DNA of 64,000 nucleotides from Paenibacillus mellifer (lineage in GTDB: Bacteria > Bacillota > Bacilli > Paenibacillales > Paenibacillaceae), in the NCBI RefSeq assembly GCF_023195895.1, contig NZ_JALPRK010000004.1, positions 186,001-250,000 of the forward strand, written 5' to 3'. Of the stretch, positions 41,643-50,704 are shown piece by piece. The first letter of the stretch is position 1; the number at the start of each line of letters is the position of its first letter. The translations under genes were made by a program, and so were the position numbers. The notes below the pieces were generated by a model, which made no database searches, was not told the origin of the DNA, and worked only from the letters and a program-made list of their open reading frames with translations.

Positions 41643-42521
41643 CTAACCTTTAATTCCCGACATTTGCACCCCTTGGATGAAATACGACTCTGCGTAGAAG
41701 AACAGCAGCAGCATCGGCGTCATGTACAAAACGGAGGCTGCAAAACCGACTCCTCGCTCCTCCGAGGCGATGCGTGCCAGATAAAGCGATAATGGCTGCT
41801 TAAATGAATCCTCTAGGAAGAGGAGCGGCTGTTCGATCATATTCCAATAATCCACGAACAGCAGCACCGCCAGCGCCGCCAATCCAGGCTTGGCTAACGG
41901 GATGGCGATATGCCGGAACACCGTCCACTCTCCAGCTCCATCCATTTTGGCTGCTTCCGCGTAAGCGCCAGGGATATGCGCCATAAATTGACGCAGCATA
42001 AACACCCCAAATGCGCCAAATACCCCAGGCAAAATAATAGCCGCCTCCTTGTTCATCAACCCCAACGTACTAGCCACCAAATAATTCGGCACCAGCGTTA
42101 CTTGAAACGGCATCAGCATGGTTAAGAGATAGACCAGAAACAGCTTGTCCCTTCCGCGAAAACGCAGCTTCGCGAAAGCATAGGCGGCCAGAGAAGCAAC
42201 CAACGTCTGGCCGGCGATAATTGGCACCACCATCCCGACCGAATTCCAGAACATCCGCAAGAACTTGGAATTCAGGATCAAGACCTCCCGATATTGCCCG
42301 AAACTCAGCCAATCCGGAAGCAACTTCAGATTGACGAAGCGGGTATTGCCTCCCGCCGCAACATCCGTCATCTGTCCGATAAGCCCGTAATTCATTCCGA
42401 TCTCCGTCTCCGTCATCAACGAATTCGTAAACGTCAGGAGCAGTGGAACGGACATCAATAGGGCAAAGAAGCCAAGTATTGCGGTTAAAGCAATCTGAGG
42501 GAGCAGCTTCGATCTTTTCAT
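41643..42521 (-). CDS. Carbohydrate-type ABC permease (MalG-like)
   Basis: The 292-residue protein has six transmembrane helices. It has the EAA loop YAEAAKMDGAGEWTVFRHIA followed by IPLAKPGLAALAVLLF and a conserved start (LTAILGFFALLMSVPLLLTF). It matches the MalG/YcjP branch of sugar importers (CUT1). An AGGGAGG site precedes the ATG, and the partner permease lies 16 bp upstream. No ATPase gene is in this cluster. Confidence 0.92.
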   Translation of the reverse strand: MKRSKLLPQIALTAILGFFALLMSVPLLLTFTNSLMTETEIGMNYGLIGQMTDVAAGGNTRFVNLKLLPDWLSFGQYREVLILNSKFLRMFWNSVGMVVPIIAGQTLVASLAAYAFAKLRFRGRDKLFLVYLLTMLMPFQVTLVPNYLVASTLGLMNKEAAIILPGVFGAFGVFMLRQFMAHIPGAYAEAAKMDGAGEWTVFRHIAIPLAKPGLAALAVLLFVDYWNMIEQPLLFLEDSFKQPLSLYLARIASEERGVGFAASVLYMTPMLLLFFYAESYFIQGVQMSGIKG

Positions 42522-42536
42522 CGCGTTTTCCCTCCT

Positions 42537-43418
42537 TCAGTCCAGAACATCTCGAAACCGCCGCTCCACCGAGAGAAGGGCCATGACTAGGACGGAAATA
42601 CAGAGAACCATCAGGGTAGCCGCCGCCGTCAGTTTCTGAATCTCCAGCGCCGCGAACATGTTATTCATGTAGTGCTGCAGCATATAAATCCGGTCATAGG
42701 GATAATCCCCGGCCAGCAAATACGTTTCGCGGAACACTTTAAACGAGTTGATGATCGAGATCAGCACTACGAAGAACAGCGTTGGCGTCAAATAGACCAG
42801 CGTAATTCGTGAAAACTGATGCCACCGTCCCGCTCCCTCAATCCGTGCAGTTTCATAATAATCCCGCGGGATTTGCCGCAAGCCCGCCAGAAACAAGATC
42901 AGGTTGTAGCCGAGGTTTTTCCACAGATACAACACCACCAGCACGCCCATAGACCCATTCGATTGCAGCCAGTCGACTCGGCTATGCCCCCCATGATAAA
43001 GCCAGGCGTTCAACGTCCCGTTCCAGTCGAAGAAGATTTGCCAGACCAGGACAACCGATGCCACTGGAACGACCAGCGGAAGAATCAGAGCGGTCTGCAA
43101 GCCTTGACGAAAGAAGGGCCCTTTATTGATCAAGAGCGCCAAGCTTAACGACAAAGCGAGTAGAAGCGGAACGCTGACCCCTGTGAATAACAACGTATTA
43201 GCAGCCGCTTTGCGGAAAGAACCGCTGGCCAGCAGTTCCGAATAGTTGGACAATCCGGTAAATCTTCCGCCAAGGGTGCGGTTGGTCAAGGATTGAGAGA
43301 TGCCCATCACGAACGGAATCATGTAGAACACCGCAAAACCAAGCATGCTCGGCGTCAAGAACAACAGTACTGCTGCGGTTTCCCGCCGGAACCGTCTCGA
43401 TCGCCAACGGCTATTCAT
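42537..43418 (-). CDS. Carbohydrate-type ABC permease (MalF-like)
   Basis: The 293-residue protein has six transmembrane helices, the start AAVLLFLTPSMLGFAVFYMI and the EAA loop YETARIEGAGRWHQFSRITL, fitting the CUT1 MalF/UgpA branch. It overlaps the solute-binding protein gene by eight bases, indicating translational coupling. It forms the membrane channel with the permease encoded at 41643-42521. Confidence 0.93.
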   Translation of the reverse strand: MNSRWRSRRFRRETAAVLLFLTPSMLGFAVFYMIPFVMGISQSLTNRTLGGRFTGLSNYSELLASGSFRKAAANTLLFTGVSVPLLLALSLSLALLINKGPFFRQGLQTALILPLVVPVASVVLVWQIFFDWNGTLNAWLYHGGHSRVDWLQSNGSMGVLVVLYLWKNLGYNLILFLAGLRQIPRDYYETARIEGAGRWHQFSRITLVYLTPTLFFVVLISIINSFKVFRETYLLAGDYPYDRIYMLQHYMNNMFAALEIQKLTAAATLMVLCISVLVMALLSVERRFRDVLD

Positions 43419-44787
43419 TGAGATACGTCGTGACCTTGTTTTGGATCAGGCCGGCGACGTCCTCGGTGGATTTCTGCCCGCTGAAGAAAGCCTGGGATTG
43501 TTCCACGATAATGTCCGCCAGTTGATCCGGTTGGAATTTAGACACCAGATGGGTAGCACCTGTCAGTTCGTTCTCCAGCGCGTCTAGTTCGTCCGGATTC
43601 ACCTGGATCGGAACCCCCTTCAAAGGACCCTCTTTGGCTGTCGGTACGGAGCCGTCCTTCTTCAACTGTTCGACTTCCTGGGCGTACAACCGTTTATTGA
43701 GCGGGAAGCCGGCATGGTTCGGATCCACCGGCACTTGATCGGAGATCATGAACTTCACGAAATCCCAGGCTTGTTCCTTCGCCTTGGAACTTTGATTCAA
43801 GCCGATGCTTCGGTAGGGTTGGAAATACCCGCCGGCGCCAACGTCCTGCGCGTGAGGTTTAACGTACAGCTTCATGTTAGAACTCAGGAAGCTGTTCAAC
43901 GATTCGAAATAATCGCCGGGCGAATTGATCTGTACAGGGAAGAAATAAGGGATTCCCTCAGCGCCGATCACCCCGTCTTCGGACATTTTCTGGACCTGCT
44001 TCATTAAGCCGGTAAACGTGGCCGTGTTGAATTTGGCCGTCCCTTTCGACTCATCTACGAACAGCGATAAATTGTCGGAGACCATCCAGTTCAGCATATA
44101 TTCGGGTTCGGTGTGGATGACATGCGGGTACGTTTTATTGACCAGTTTTTGGGATAACACCGCGAAATCGTTCCAGGACCAGGAATCGTCGTTGATTTCA
44201 ACCCCTGCCTGGGCAAGCGCTTCTTCGTCGCCGGCCAGTCCGTGCAGGAAGAACGAAATCGGCATGGCATACAGGCCGCCGCCGATCTTGGCATGGTCCA
44301 AGATATTCGTGAAATAGTCCTCTCTCTTAAAGGCAGAATCCTGCGCAATTAGCTCATCGAAATTGACGAGAAGACCGTTCTTCACATAACTTGCCGCCGG
44401 CAAATCGTCCAGCACCAGCAAATCCGGCCCCTTTCCTGCCAGCATGGCTGTGTTGGTTTGGGTCATGAATTTCTCCATTTCCGCTTCTAGATGGGCATCA
44501 TCTGTCTGTACGCTTTGGAGTTGAATGTCCACCTCCGGATGCAAGGCCTCATATTGGGTGACGAGCTCCTGTAAATGGGGATCTGGAAAAAATGTTGAAA
44601 AGGTCAATGTGGTCTTCCCCGCATTTGCCGGGGCCTCGACCGGTTGTTCGGATCCTTTATCGCCGGATTTGCCGGTATGGATCTGGGGGGATTCTCCTCC
44701 CCCGCCGCTGCATGCAGCAAGTGCGAACAACAGGAAGATACCGGTGGCCGCAGTTGCTCTTGCTCTCTTTCGGTTTGTGGTTTTCAC
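43411..44787 (-). CDS. Extracellular solute-binding lipoprotein
   Basis: The 458-residue protein has a lipoprotein signal (GIFLLFALAACSGGGG) and the bacterial solute-binding protein type 1 fold: TTLTFSTFFPDPHLQELVTQ, AGKGPDLLVLDDLPAASYV, and QAWDFVKFMISDQVPVDPN near residue 340. It captures a sugar or other ligand outside the membrane for the two permeases. GGAGG precedes the ATG. A terminator separates it from the upstream lipoprotein gene, so it has its own promoter in 44788-44918. Confidence 0.92.
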   Translation of the reverse strand: MKTTNRKRARATAATGIFLLFALAACSGGGGESPQIHTGKSGDKGSEQPVEAPANAGKTTLTFSTFFPDPHLQELVTQYEALHPEVDIQLQSVQTDDAHLEAEMEKFMTQTNTAMLAGKGPDLLVLDDLPAASYVKNGLLVNFDELIAQDSAFKREDYFTNILDHAKIGGGLYAMPISFFLHGLAGDEEALAQAGVEINDDSWSWNDFAVLSQKLVNKTYPHVIHTEPEYMLNWMVSDNLSLFVDESKGTAKFNTATFTGLMKQVQKMSEDGVIGAEGIPYFFPVQINSPGDYFESLNSFLSSNMKLYVKPHAQDVGAGGYFQPYRSIGLNQSSKAKEQAWDFVKFMISDQVPVDPNHAGFPLNKRLYAQEVEQLKKDGSVPTAKEGPLKGVPIQVNPDELDALENELTGATHLVSKFQPDQLADIIVEQSQAFFSGQKSTEDVAGLIQNKVTTYLNE

Positions 44788-44918
44788 CGTCTTTTTCCTC
44801 CTTTCGGCGCTCTTGTGAAAGATACACTACTGTTTAACTGGCCTACTTCATCGTAAAAAGCAGATGTCACCATCGTTTGACCGAATTGTCAACAAAATGT
44901 CTCTAAATGATTGCAACA

Positions 44919-44955
44919 CAAAAAAGACAGGAACGTCATCGTTCACGTTCCTGTC
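44919..44955 (-). terminator. Terminator between the sensory lipoprotein and the ABC operon
   Basis: GACAGGAACGT pairs perfectly with ACGTTCCTGTC, and TTTTTT follows on the minus strand, 15 bases beyond the stop of the gene at 44970. Confidence 0.88.
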
Positions 44956-44969
44956 CATTGAAAGAGAAG

Positions 44970-46124
44970 TTATTTAAATTCGATGATGAAGGGCAGCCAT
45001 TCGGGGCTCTGAATGGAGGTTTCTGGATTTTGCACCTCTACGGGCTCCGGTTTCCCTTTCAGTAGACTTCTTCCGCCGAAGATCAGCAGTCTTCGGTTGT
45101 CCGGGCTCCAGGCCATCTCAGATGGCAGAATTCCCTGATAAATCGGTTTGGCGTTCAGAACGTTGTTCCCCTGTAACTTGCCGGCGAACAATGTTCCGTC
45201 CACCTTGCTGTAGGCGACGTATTGGTGATCCCCGGACAGCTTGAAGCTAAAAGCGCTGTCCAGCAAGACCGTCACCGCTTCATTCCGCAGGTCGTACGTG
45301 TATAATGTCCCATCGCTCCCCAGGAAAGCGACCTGATCGTCATTCATCCACGCCGCTTGACCGTCTCCGATCAGCTCATGTTCATATTGAGCGGTAAACT
45401 CTCCGTCTATCAAGGTTCCGACGATAATCCAGATTTCATCCATCCGTTGATTGAGAAGAAACGCGCTATTCCCGTCATCTGCAACATGGACGGAGGAATA
45501 CAGCGCCGCCCGGCTGCCCTCAGGGATCGAGATCAAGTAGTTCACTTGCGTTCCATTCTGCGTATCGTATACCACGATATCGGATTGACCTTTACTAGCG
45601 GGTTGAGTGGTGTAGCTCGCGAAAGAGAGATAACGGCTATTATCTGACCAGGTGAACCATTTCGAGTTGAGTTGGGGAGGATCAAAGGTGCTTATCTTTT
45701 GCTCCTTTCCATCAGCAAGAGACAGCAGTTTGAGATCAAACTTGCCATTGTTCTCCTCCATCGCTGTAATTCGCTGTCCATCCGGGGATAAATCAAATAC
45801 AAACTGTTTATAACCCACTTCGAGGACTTGCAGCAGATTGTCATAAGGAGGTTTGATTTCCTGAAGACTCTGCGATCCTCCAGCTCCTCCAAAATACCCT
45901 AACAACGTATCCGCTCCGGACCAGCCGATCAACCCGCCCTTGGCGGCCAGTTTCATTCGGTAGATCTTCTGCACCTCGAACGGGCCGGTTTGCCCGCCCG
46001 AATTCTGACCTTCGTCCGTGTCCGGAATGATGATCGTTTGGGTTTGCGGTCTCCCGCCGCAACCCGATAACATCATGACGCAGATCATCAACCAGACGAG
46101 GGTACGTAATATTCTATGTTTCAT
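44970..46124 (-). CDS. Lipoprotein with TolB/WD40-like beta-propeller
   Basis: The 384-residue protein has a lipobox (CVMMLSGC, Cys22) and repeated propeller blades: QFVFDLSPDGQRITAMEENN, KWFTWSDNSRYLSFASYT and MAWSPDNRRLLIFGGRSLLK. It is anchored outside the membrane. Its ATG overlaps the stop of the sensor kinase gene by four bases, so it is translated with the two-component system and may tune signal input. The ligand is unknown. Confidence 0.85.
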   Translation of the reverse strand: MKHRILRTLVWLMICVMMLSGCGGRPQTQTIIIPDTDEGQNSGGQTGPFEVQKIYRMKLAAKGGLIGWSGADTLLGYFGGAGGSQSLQEIKPPYDNLLQVLEVGYKQFVFDLSPDGQRITAMEENNGKFDLKLLSLADGKEQKISTFDPPQLNSKWFTWSDNSRYLSFASYTTQPASKGQSDIVVYDTQNGTQVNYLISIPEGSRAALYSSVHVADDGNSAFLLNQRMDEIWIIVGTLIDGEFTAQYEHELIGDGQAAWMNDDQVAFLGSDGTLYTYDLRNEAVTVLLDSAFSFKLSGDHQYVAYSKVDGTLFAGKLQGNNVLNAKPIYQGILPSEMAWSPDNRRLLIFGGRSLLKGKPEPVEVQNPETSIQSPEWLPFIIEFK

Positions 46125-47590
46125 GACCGCTCCCTTTCCGCCATCACCAAGGGCAACTCCACCTCAACGGTCGTCATTTCGTGTTCGCTGCTCATCCGAA
46201 TGTTCCCTCCATGATCGTCGACGATGGACTTCACGATGCCCAGCCCCAAACCAACGCTTCCCGTCTCCTTAGCCCCCTGTCGGTCCGGGACATAATACGG
46301 CTCGAATATTTCAGTCAATTGATTTGGCGGGATCGTCTCCCCCTGATTGGTAAAGAGGAAACAAGCCATTCCCCCCGCGCGTATCGCCTGGACGTGGATC
46401 TCCGAACGGGCTTCACTGTATTTGATGGCATTGTCCAGCAAATTGATAAACATTTGCCGGATGCGGTCTTCCTGCCCGTAAACATCAAGCTGTTCGGCGA
46501 TTTCGCAACGGAATGTTTTTTGGAAGCGCTTGGCTTTAAACGCTAAAGCTTCGCAGGTGTCGTGTAAAATCCGTCCTGTCTCAACTCGACTGAACTCTTC
46601 ACGTCCGGCCGTTTCCTTCGATAACTCCAGCAACCGCAACACCATGCCGTGTAATCGTTCGCTTTCTTGGACGACATGGTTCATGCCTTTATCAAAAAAA
46701 GCCCGATCCGACTCCCCTTGTTGACGGATGATCTCAGCATAACCGAGGATCGAGGTCAGCGGGGTCTTGAGCTCATGGGTCACGTTGTCGAAGAACGTTT
46801 TCCGCTGCTGATTCAACCGCTCCAGACGATCGCGGTCGCGTTCAATACGGGCGATCTGCTGCTTGATTTGGCCAATCATTTCGTTGAAGTTCGCGGCTAA
46901 CCGGCCGATTTCGTCTCGCCGCTTCTGTTTAACGTCGATACTTACGTCCAAGTTCCCGTTCATGACCTCATTGGAGGCATTGCTGAGCTTGACCAGGGGG
47001 ATGGTGATATTACGTGACAGGATATAGGAGAACAGAAACGCCGCAGCCATAATTCCGAATGCCAAATAGGTGATGGTATCCAGAATCGTTCCGCTTTGTT
47101 CGTACAGCAATGTAAAGTCCTTGGCAAAGCGCAGGATCCCAACTTTAGCTCCGTCAATGATCACCGGGTAGGAGTAACGTACAGCCGCAGCACCTTGTTC
47201 ATAGGATATGGTATAAGCGGTTTTGCCTGCTAGCGCCTGTTTTAAATCATCATCGGCCGCCCGGGTAAACGCCGCCTCCGAAGACGAATGAAGCAACACC
47301 CCATCCACGGTATAAGCGCTAACCTCGCTGGAGGTTGCCCTCTTCAGGTCATTTACGATCTCTTCGGACATTTGCCCGAAATAGAGATCATCGTTTGTGA
47401 AGTGATTGATCAGAAATGCCTGACGTACATAGACATTGCTGTTCTTCTTCAACCCGATCAAATCATCGGTGATAATGTTCCGGTTGCTCTTCTGGATGAT
47501 GTGGTCCACGGTTTGATTCAACAGTACGAAGGACAAAGCAAAGATCAAAAAGAAACCGACGAGAAACTTTCCCCGAATCGTACGGATCAT
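46121..47590 (-). CDS. Two-component sensor histidine kinase
   Basis: The 489-residue protein has two transmembrane helices (residues about 8-26 and 173-192) flanking an extracellular sensor of about 140 residues. A HAMP region follows (KLSNASNEVMNGNLDVSI), then the phosphoacceptor His272 in NVTHELKTPLTS and the ATPase boxes (NLLDNAIKYS; VGLGLGIVKSIVDDHGG). It starts four bases after the response regulator and overlaps the lipoprotein gene. The signal is unknown, but the downstream genes suggest the cell envelope or a sugar. Confidence 0.95.
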   Translation of the reverse strand: MIRTIRGKFLVGFFLIFALSFVLLNQTVDHIIQKSNRNIITDDLIGLKKNSNVYVRQAFLINHFTNDDLYFGQMSEEIVNDLKRATSSEVSAYTVDGVLLHSSSEAAFTRAADDDLKQALAGKTAYTISYEQGAAAVRYSYPVIIDGAKVGILRFAKDFTLLYEQSGTILDTITYLAFGIMAAAFLFSYILSRNITIPLVKLSNASNEVMNGNLDVSIDVKQKRRDEIGRLAANFNEMIGQIKQQIARIERDRDRLERLNQQRKTFFDNVTHELKTPLTSILGYAEIIRQQGESDRAFFDKGMNHVVQESERLHGMVLRLLELSKETAGREEFSRVETGRILHDTCEALAFKAKRFQKTFRCEIAEQLDVYGQEDRIRQMFINLLDNAIKYSEARSEIHVQAIRAGGMACFLFTNQGETIPPNQLTEIFEPYYVPDRQGAKETGSVGLGLGIVKSIVDDHGGNIRMSSEHEMTTVEVELPLVMAERERS

Positions 47591-47593
47591 CGC

Positions 47594-48292
47594 CTAGTCC
47601 GCCTGCTTCTCGAATTTATACCCGATTCCGAATACCGTGGTGATCTGGTCACCGGCATCCAGCTTTTTGCGTAATCGCTGAATATGGGTGTCGACGGTGC
47701 GCGTATCTCCGGGAAAATCATAACCCCACACAAGGTCAAGCAGGTCTGTGCGTGTATATATTTTGCCCTGATGACGATAAAGCCTCAGCAGAAGATCGAA
47801 TTCTTTCGGTGTCAAATCTACGGTCTCGCCGTCCTTTCGAACGAGCCTTTCGCTTTCGATAATTTCAATATTTTTGAAGCGAACCCGCCCCTCCTCTTGG
47901 GATGACCCATGATCGCCTCCAGTCGGCTGAAACCGGCGAAGAATCGTGCGTATTCGGGCAACCACTTCGCGAAGGTCGAAGGGCTTCGTAATATAATCGT
48001 CGGCGCCGAATTCCAATCCGAGGATTTTGTCGGTAATATCCGATTTCGCCGTAATCATCAGGATGGGAAGGTTGTACGCCGCCGTCACTTTTTTGCAAAT
48101 GTCCAGCCCGCTTTGGTCCGGCAGCATCCAGTCTAGTAACAACAAGTCCGGACGGAATGATTTCATCAGCTCCAGCCCTTCCGCTCCATTCCCCGCCGTC
48201 TGCGTGTCGAACCCTTCCTTGGACAACCCGTAAGCCAATAAATCGGCGATAGCCGCTTCGTCGTCGATGATCAGGATTTTCGTTTTCTCCAT
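47594..48292 (-). CDS. OmpR-family response regulator
   Basis: From the ATG at 48292 (GGAGG five bases upstream) the protein has 232 residues. The receiver has acidic residues in ILIIDDEAAIADLL, phosphoacceptor Asp54 in LLLLDWMLPD and Lys in DYITKPFDLREVV. The winged-helix domain carries VDLTPKEFDLLLRLYRHQGK and the C-terminal RTVDTHIQRLRKKLD. It is the first gene of the cluster and probably activates the ABC/HlyD/amidase operon. Confidence 0.95.
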   Translation of the reverse strand: MEKTKILIIDDEAAIADLLAYGLSKEGFDTQTAGNGAEGLELMKSFRPDLLLLDWMLPDQSGLDICKKVTAAYNLPILMITAKSDITDKILGLEFGADDYITKPFDLREVVARIRTILRRFQPTGGDHGSSQEEGRVRFKNIEIIESERLVRKDGETVDLTPKEFDLLLRLYRHQGKIYTRTDLLDLVWGYDFPGDTRTVDTHIQRLRKKLDAGDQITTVFGIGYKFEKQAD

Positions 48293-48354
48293 AAGTGCCT
48301 CCATTTTACTTTCCTCGACACCTATTGTACCTGTCTGCGGACGCGCAGGAAAGT

Positions 48355-49740
48355 TTACGGGTTTTTCGTAGTTACCGTTCCCCTCTTTCCATTGCTATTC
48401 TCAGCGTCATTACCGTTGTCATGTCCGCTACCGTTACCGTTATCGCTATCGTTACTTTTACCGTTGCTATTACCGTTACTATTGTTCTTATGATTGCCGT
48501 CTCCGTTGCCTTCTCTCTGGTTTTCCCCTACCGGGTTCACTGTCTGCGATGGAGCCGTGTTACGAGATTGGGGATCATCCAGTACCTCTTTCTCCGGCCG
48601 TTTGTTGTCATTCTCCTTCTTACTTCCGTCCGCAGCAGATTCATTCCCAGGGACCTTAACCGGATCCGGTTTTGTCATTTCTGGCAGCTGCGGATCAGTG
48701 GCACTGTCATGAGATGGTTCCTCCCGAGACTCCACCGCCGGTTTCTCAGAAGGTTGTCGTTCTTTCCCCGAGGACGAAGTTTGGGTGCGTTTGGTCCTCT
48801 CCTCCTCCTCCTTGGCAGGCGGTTGATTACGCGCAGAGTTGTTCCCCTTCTGCTCGGTTGGCTCCTGCCCATCTGGTGCGTTCGGACCCGATTGCTGCTC
48901 GTTCATGTCCTCGTCCGTCTTCTGCGAAGGCGCCGGTTTAGTAGAAAAGTCGCCCCCTGCAGCGGCAGGCTTCTCCTTATTTACCTCTCGGTCAAATAGG
49001 CTGGCGGGCGTTATCCCTTCCGCCTGAAGCACAGATACAATAGAGTGAGTCCGCAGCTCCGCAATATCCAACTTTACACCTTGTGCCTGCGCTTGCTCGT
49101 ACACCCTATATTTATTCACGGATACATGGGCTTCTTCCGCCTTTTCTACCTGTACAGGTGTTGCTGTAAATAACTCCAGCTTGTAGCTATCAGAGATCGG
49201 AAGTGAGGAGAGGTCGATCGAATAAGCAGGAGCATCGGAATTCTCTGGTGGAATAAGCGTCATCCAGATCCACGTTTTAGCTGTTCCGGCCTCTAAATAA
49301 CCGTCTCTCTTCGCCTGAGCAATAATCTGACCAACCGCCTCGCTAAAGGTCTTCCCCTTCAGCTGACGAGGGGTGATGAGCAACTTAGCCTCATCATTAA
49401 CCAGATTCACTTCCCTAACCTTACCGGTTGATGTAACGCCAAGTTGGATGCTCGGATTGATGTCTATGGCCACTCGAGTAAGGGGTTCCGTGGTTTGCCT
49501 CATCCAATGGAATAGGAAAACAATACCGATCAGCAACAGAACTGAAGCGGCTGCAGAGCCTACAGTCCTTGTCAGTCTGATGTTTCGCCGGTTAACGTTA
49601 CCGTTCCTAGCGGATGAAGTCACTGAAATTTGCTCTCCTAACCCCGGCAGCACCTCCGGCTTCGGTAGATTGCGGAAGGTTCCGTCTTCGCAGAGGACGA
49701 CAATGTTATCTTTTGTGATTTTCATGACGGTTGCCTGCAT
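48355..49740 (-). CDS. rsgI: RsgI-type anti-sigma-I factor with low-complexity tail
   Basis: The cytoplasmic RsgI_N domain comes first (MQATVMKITKDNIVVLCEDG), then one transmembrane helix (SAAASVLLLIGIVFLFHWM) and the conserved external region TRVAIDINPSIQLGVTSTGK with AQAQGVKLDIAEL. The last 190 residues are Pro/Glu/Lys-rich and then Asn/Gly/Ser-rich. It holds SigI at the membrane until a wall or polysaccharide signal arrives. Its start overlaps sigI. The open frame extends to 49806, but GGAGGTG favours 49740. Confidence 0.9.
   Translation of the reverse strand: MQATVMKITKDNIVVLCEDGTFRNLPKPEVLPGLGEQISVTSSARNGNVNRRNIRLTRTVGSAAASVLLLIGIVFLFHWMRQTTEPLTRVAIDINPSIQLGVTSTGKVREVNLVNDEAKLLITPRQLKGKTFSEAVGQIIAQAKRDGYLEAGTAKTWIWMTLIPPENSDAPAYSIDLSSLPISDSYKLELFTATPVQVEKAEEAHVSVNKYRVYEQAQAQGVKLDIAELRTHSIVSVLQAEGITPASLFDREVNKEKPAAAGGDFSTKPAPSQKTDEDMNEQQSGPNAPDGQEPTEQKGNNSARNQPPAKEEEERTKRTQTSSSGKERQPSEKPAVESREEPSHDSATDPQLPEMTKPDPVKVPGNESAADGSKKENDNKRPEKEVLDDPQSRNTAPSQTVNPVGENQREGNGDGNHKNNSNGNSNGKSNDSDNGNGSGHDNGNDAENSNGKRGTVTTKNP
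48415..48495. repeat. Imperfect hexanucleotide repeat tract in the rsgI 3' end
   Basis: Many variants of TACCGT/TATCGT (plus strand) repeat in tandem and encode the NSNGNSNGKSND-like tail. The tract is prone to slippage but stays in frame for hexamer changes. Confidence 0.7.
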
Positions 49741-50467
49741 CCACTTCCACACCTCCTTCCGCAAACGATACCGTAGTCTTAATTCGCTTAAACTCTTCGC
49801 TGGCATAAATCAAAATTAACGCGATCAAATACTTCCGGTTGCGTTCGATCGTCTTGGAGCTGACTTTAAAGACGGCCATCATTTCCTTGGCTGGGAGCCT
49901 TTTGGTCGACCTTAACGTATTCAGCCATTGCGGATGCTCACTAAAGGTTCGGGCGATCCGAATCAACTGCGCTCGGGTATCCCGATGCTTGGGAGAGCCT
50001 TCCTCTAACTCTTCCAAATTTATCCCGTACTGCTGCAGAGTCACATCGTACAGTCGAAGCTCTTCCGCGAGCGCTTCAGCCGCTTGTTCCCGCTCGAATA
50101 TTTCCAATGAACTAGCAATTTCAAGCGGCGACGAGTCTAACTCGGCGTGTCTCCCGTCCCAAATGGCGCTTTCCATTTGCATGTATTTTCCTTGCCTGCG
50201 AAATTCATCAATAAGCCGATGGTGGATCACCATATAAGCAAAATTATTAAATGATTTATCGGATGCGAAGAGATATCGGTCAATCGCCTCATTGAACGCA
50301 ATGATTCCGATGCTGGCTTCATCCTGATTCCAACTAACCTGCCTCTTGCAGATATGGGTTACCGTACGCAGAATAAACGGACGGTAATCGTCGATCAAAC
50401 GCTCCCTGTCGACATTATTCCCCGCTTGCGCTTGATGTAAGATTTCATCGATCGGTCTGTCCAACAC
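49706..50467 (-). CDS. sigI: RNA polymerase sigma factor SigI
   Basis: The 253-residue protein starts at GTG (50467) after AGGAAGTGA. Region 2 is visible (YRPFILRTVTHICKRQVSWN, SIGIIAFNEAIDRYLFASDK, NFAYMVIHHRLIDEFRRQGK), and the C-terminal SigI domain has LRSTKRLPAKEMMAVFKVSS with KTIERNRKYLIALILIYAS. Its end overlaps rsgI. A CCCCC block upstream (minus strand, 50512-50508) could belong to a SigI-type autoregulated promoter, but the -10 is unclear. Confidence 0.95.
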   Translation of the reverse strand: MLDRPIDEILHQAQAGNNVDRERLIDDYRPFILRTVTHICKRQVSWNQDEASIGIIAFNEAIDRYLFASDKSFNNFAYMVIHHRLIDEFRRQGKYMQMESAIWDGRHAELDSSPLEIASSLEIFEREQAAEALAEELRLYDVTLQQYGINLEELEEGSPKHRDTRAQLIRIARTFSEHPQWLNTLRSTKRLPAKEMMAVFKVSSKTIERNRKYLIALILIYASEEFKRIKTTVSFAEGGVEVDAGNRHENHKR

Positions 50468-50704
50468 TGCGGATCACTTCCTATTACGTATAAATGTCGT
50501 TGTTTTAGGGGGAAACCCTCCATCTTTTTTATCGTGATTACATAAGAAAATTTTGAATGTACAACGCATAAACCCAACCTGAGAACCATAAAGCCAACCC
50601 AAAAGCCGCTTTCCGCATAATCACCGTAACGAAGGAGACACTACATGCGGAATTGACAAGCGAACGGTCCCATTACCAATCCAATTAGATAAAACGGTGA
50701 ATCC

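Noticed and set aside
48295..48999. 234-codon plus-strand frame, Val/Arg/Leu-rich
   Set aside because: Opposite strand of the low-complexity rsgI tail; its apparent hydrophobicity comes from complementing Asn/Asp/Ser codons.
50490..50520. SigI-dependent autoregulatory promoter of sigI
   Set aside because: A CCCCC block is present but no CGAA-like -10 at the expected distance could be placed, so it is only mentioned in the sigI entry.
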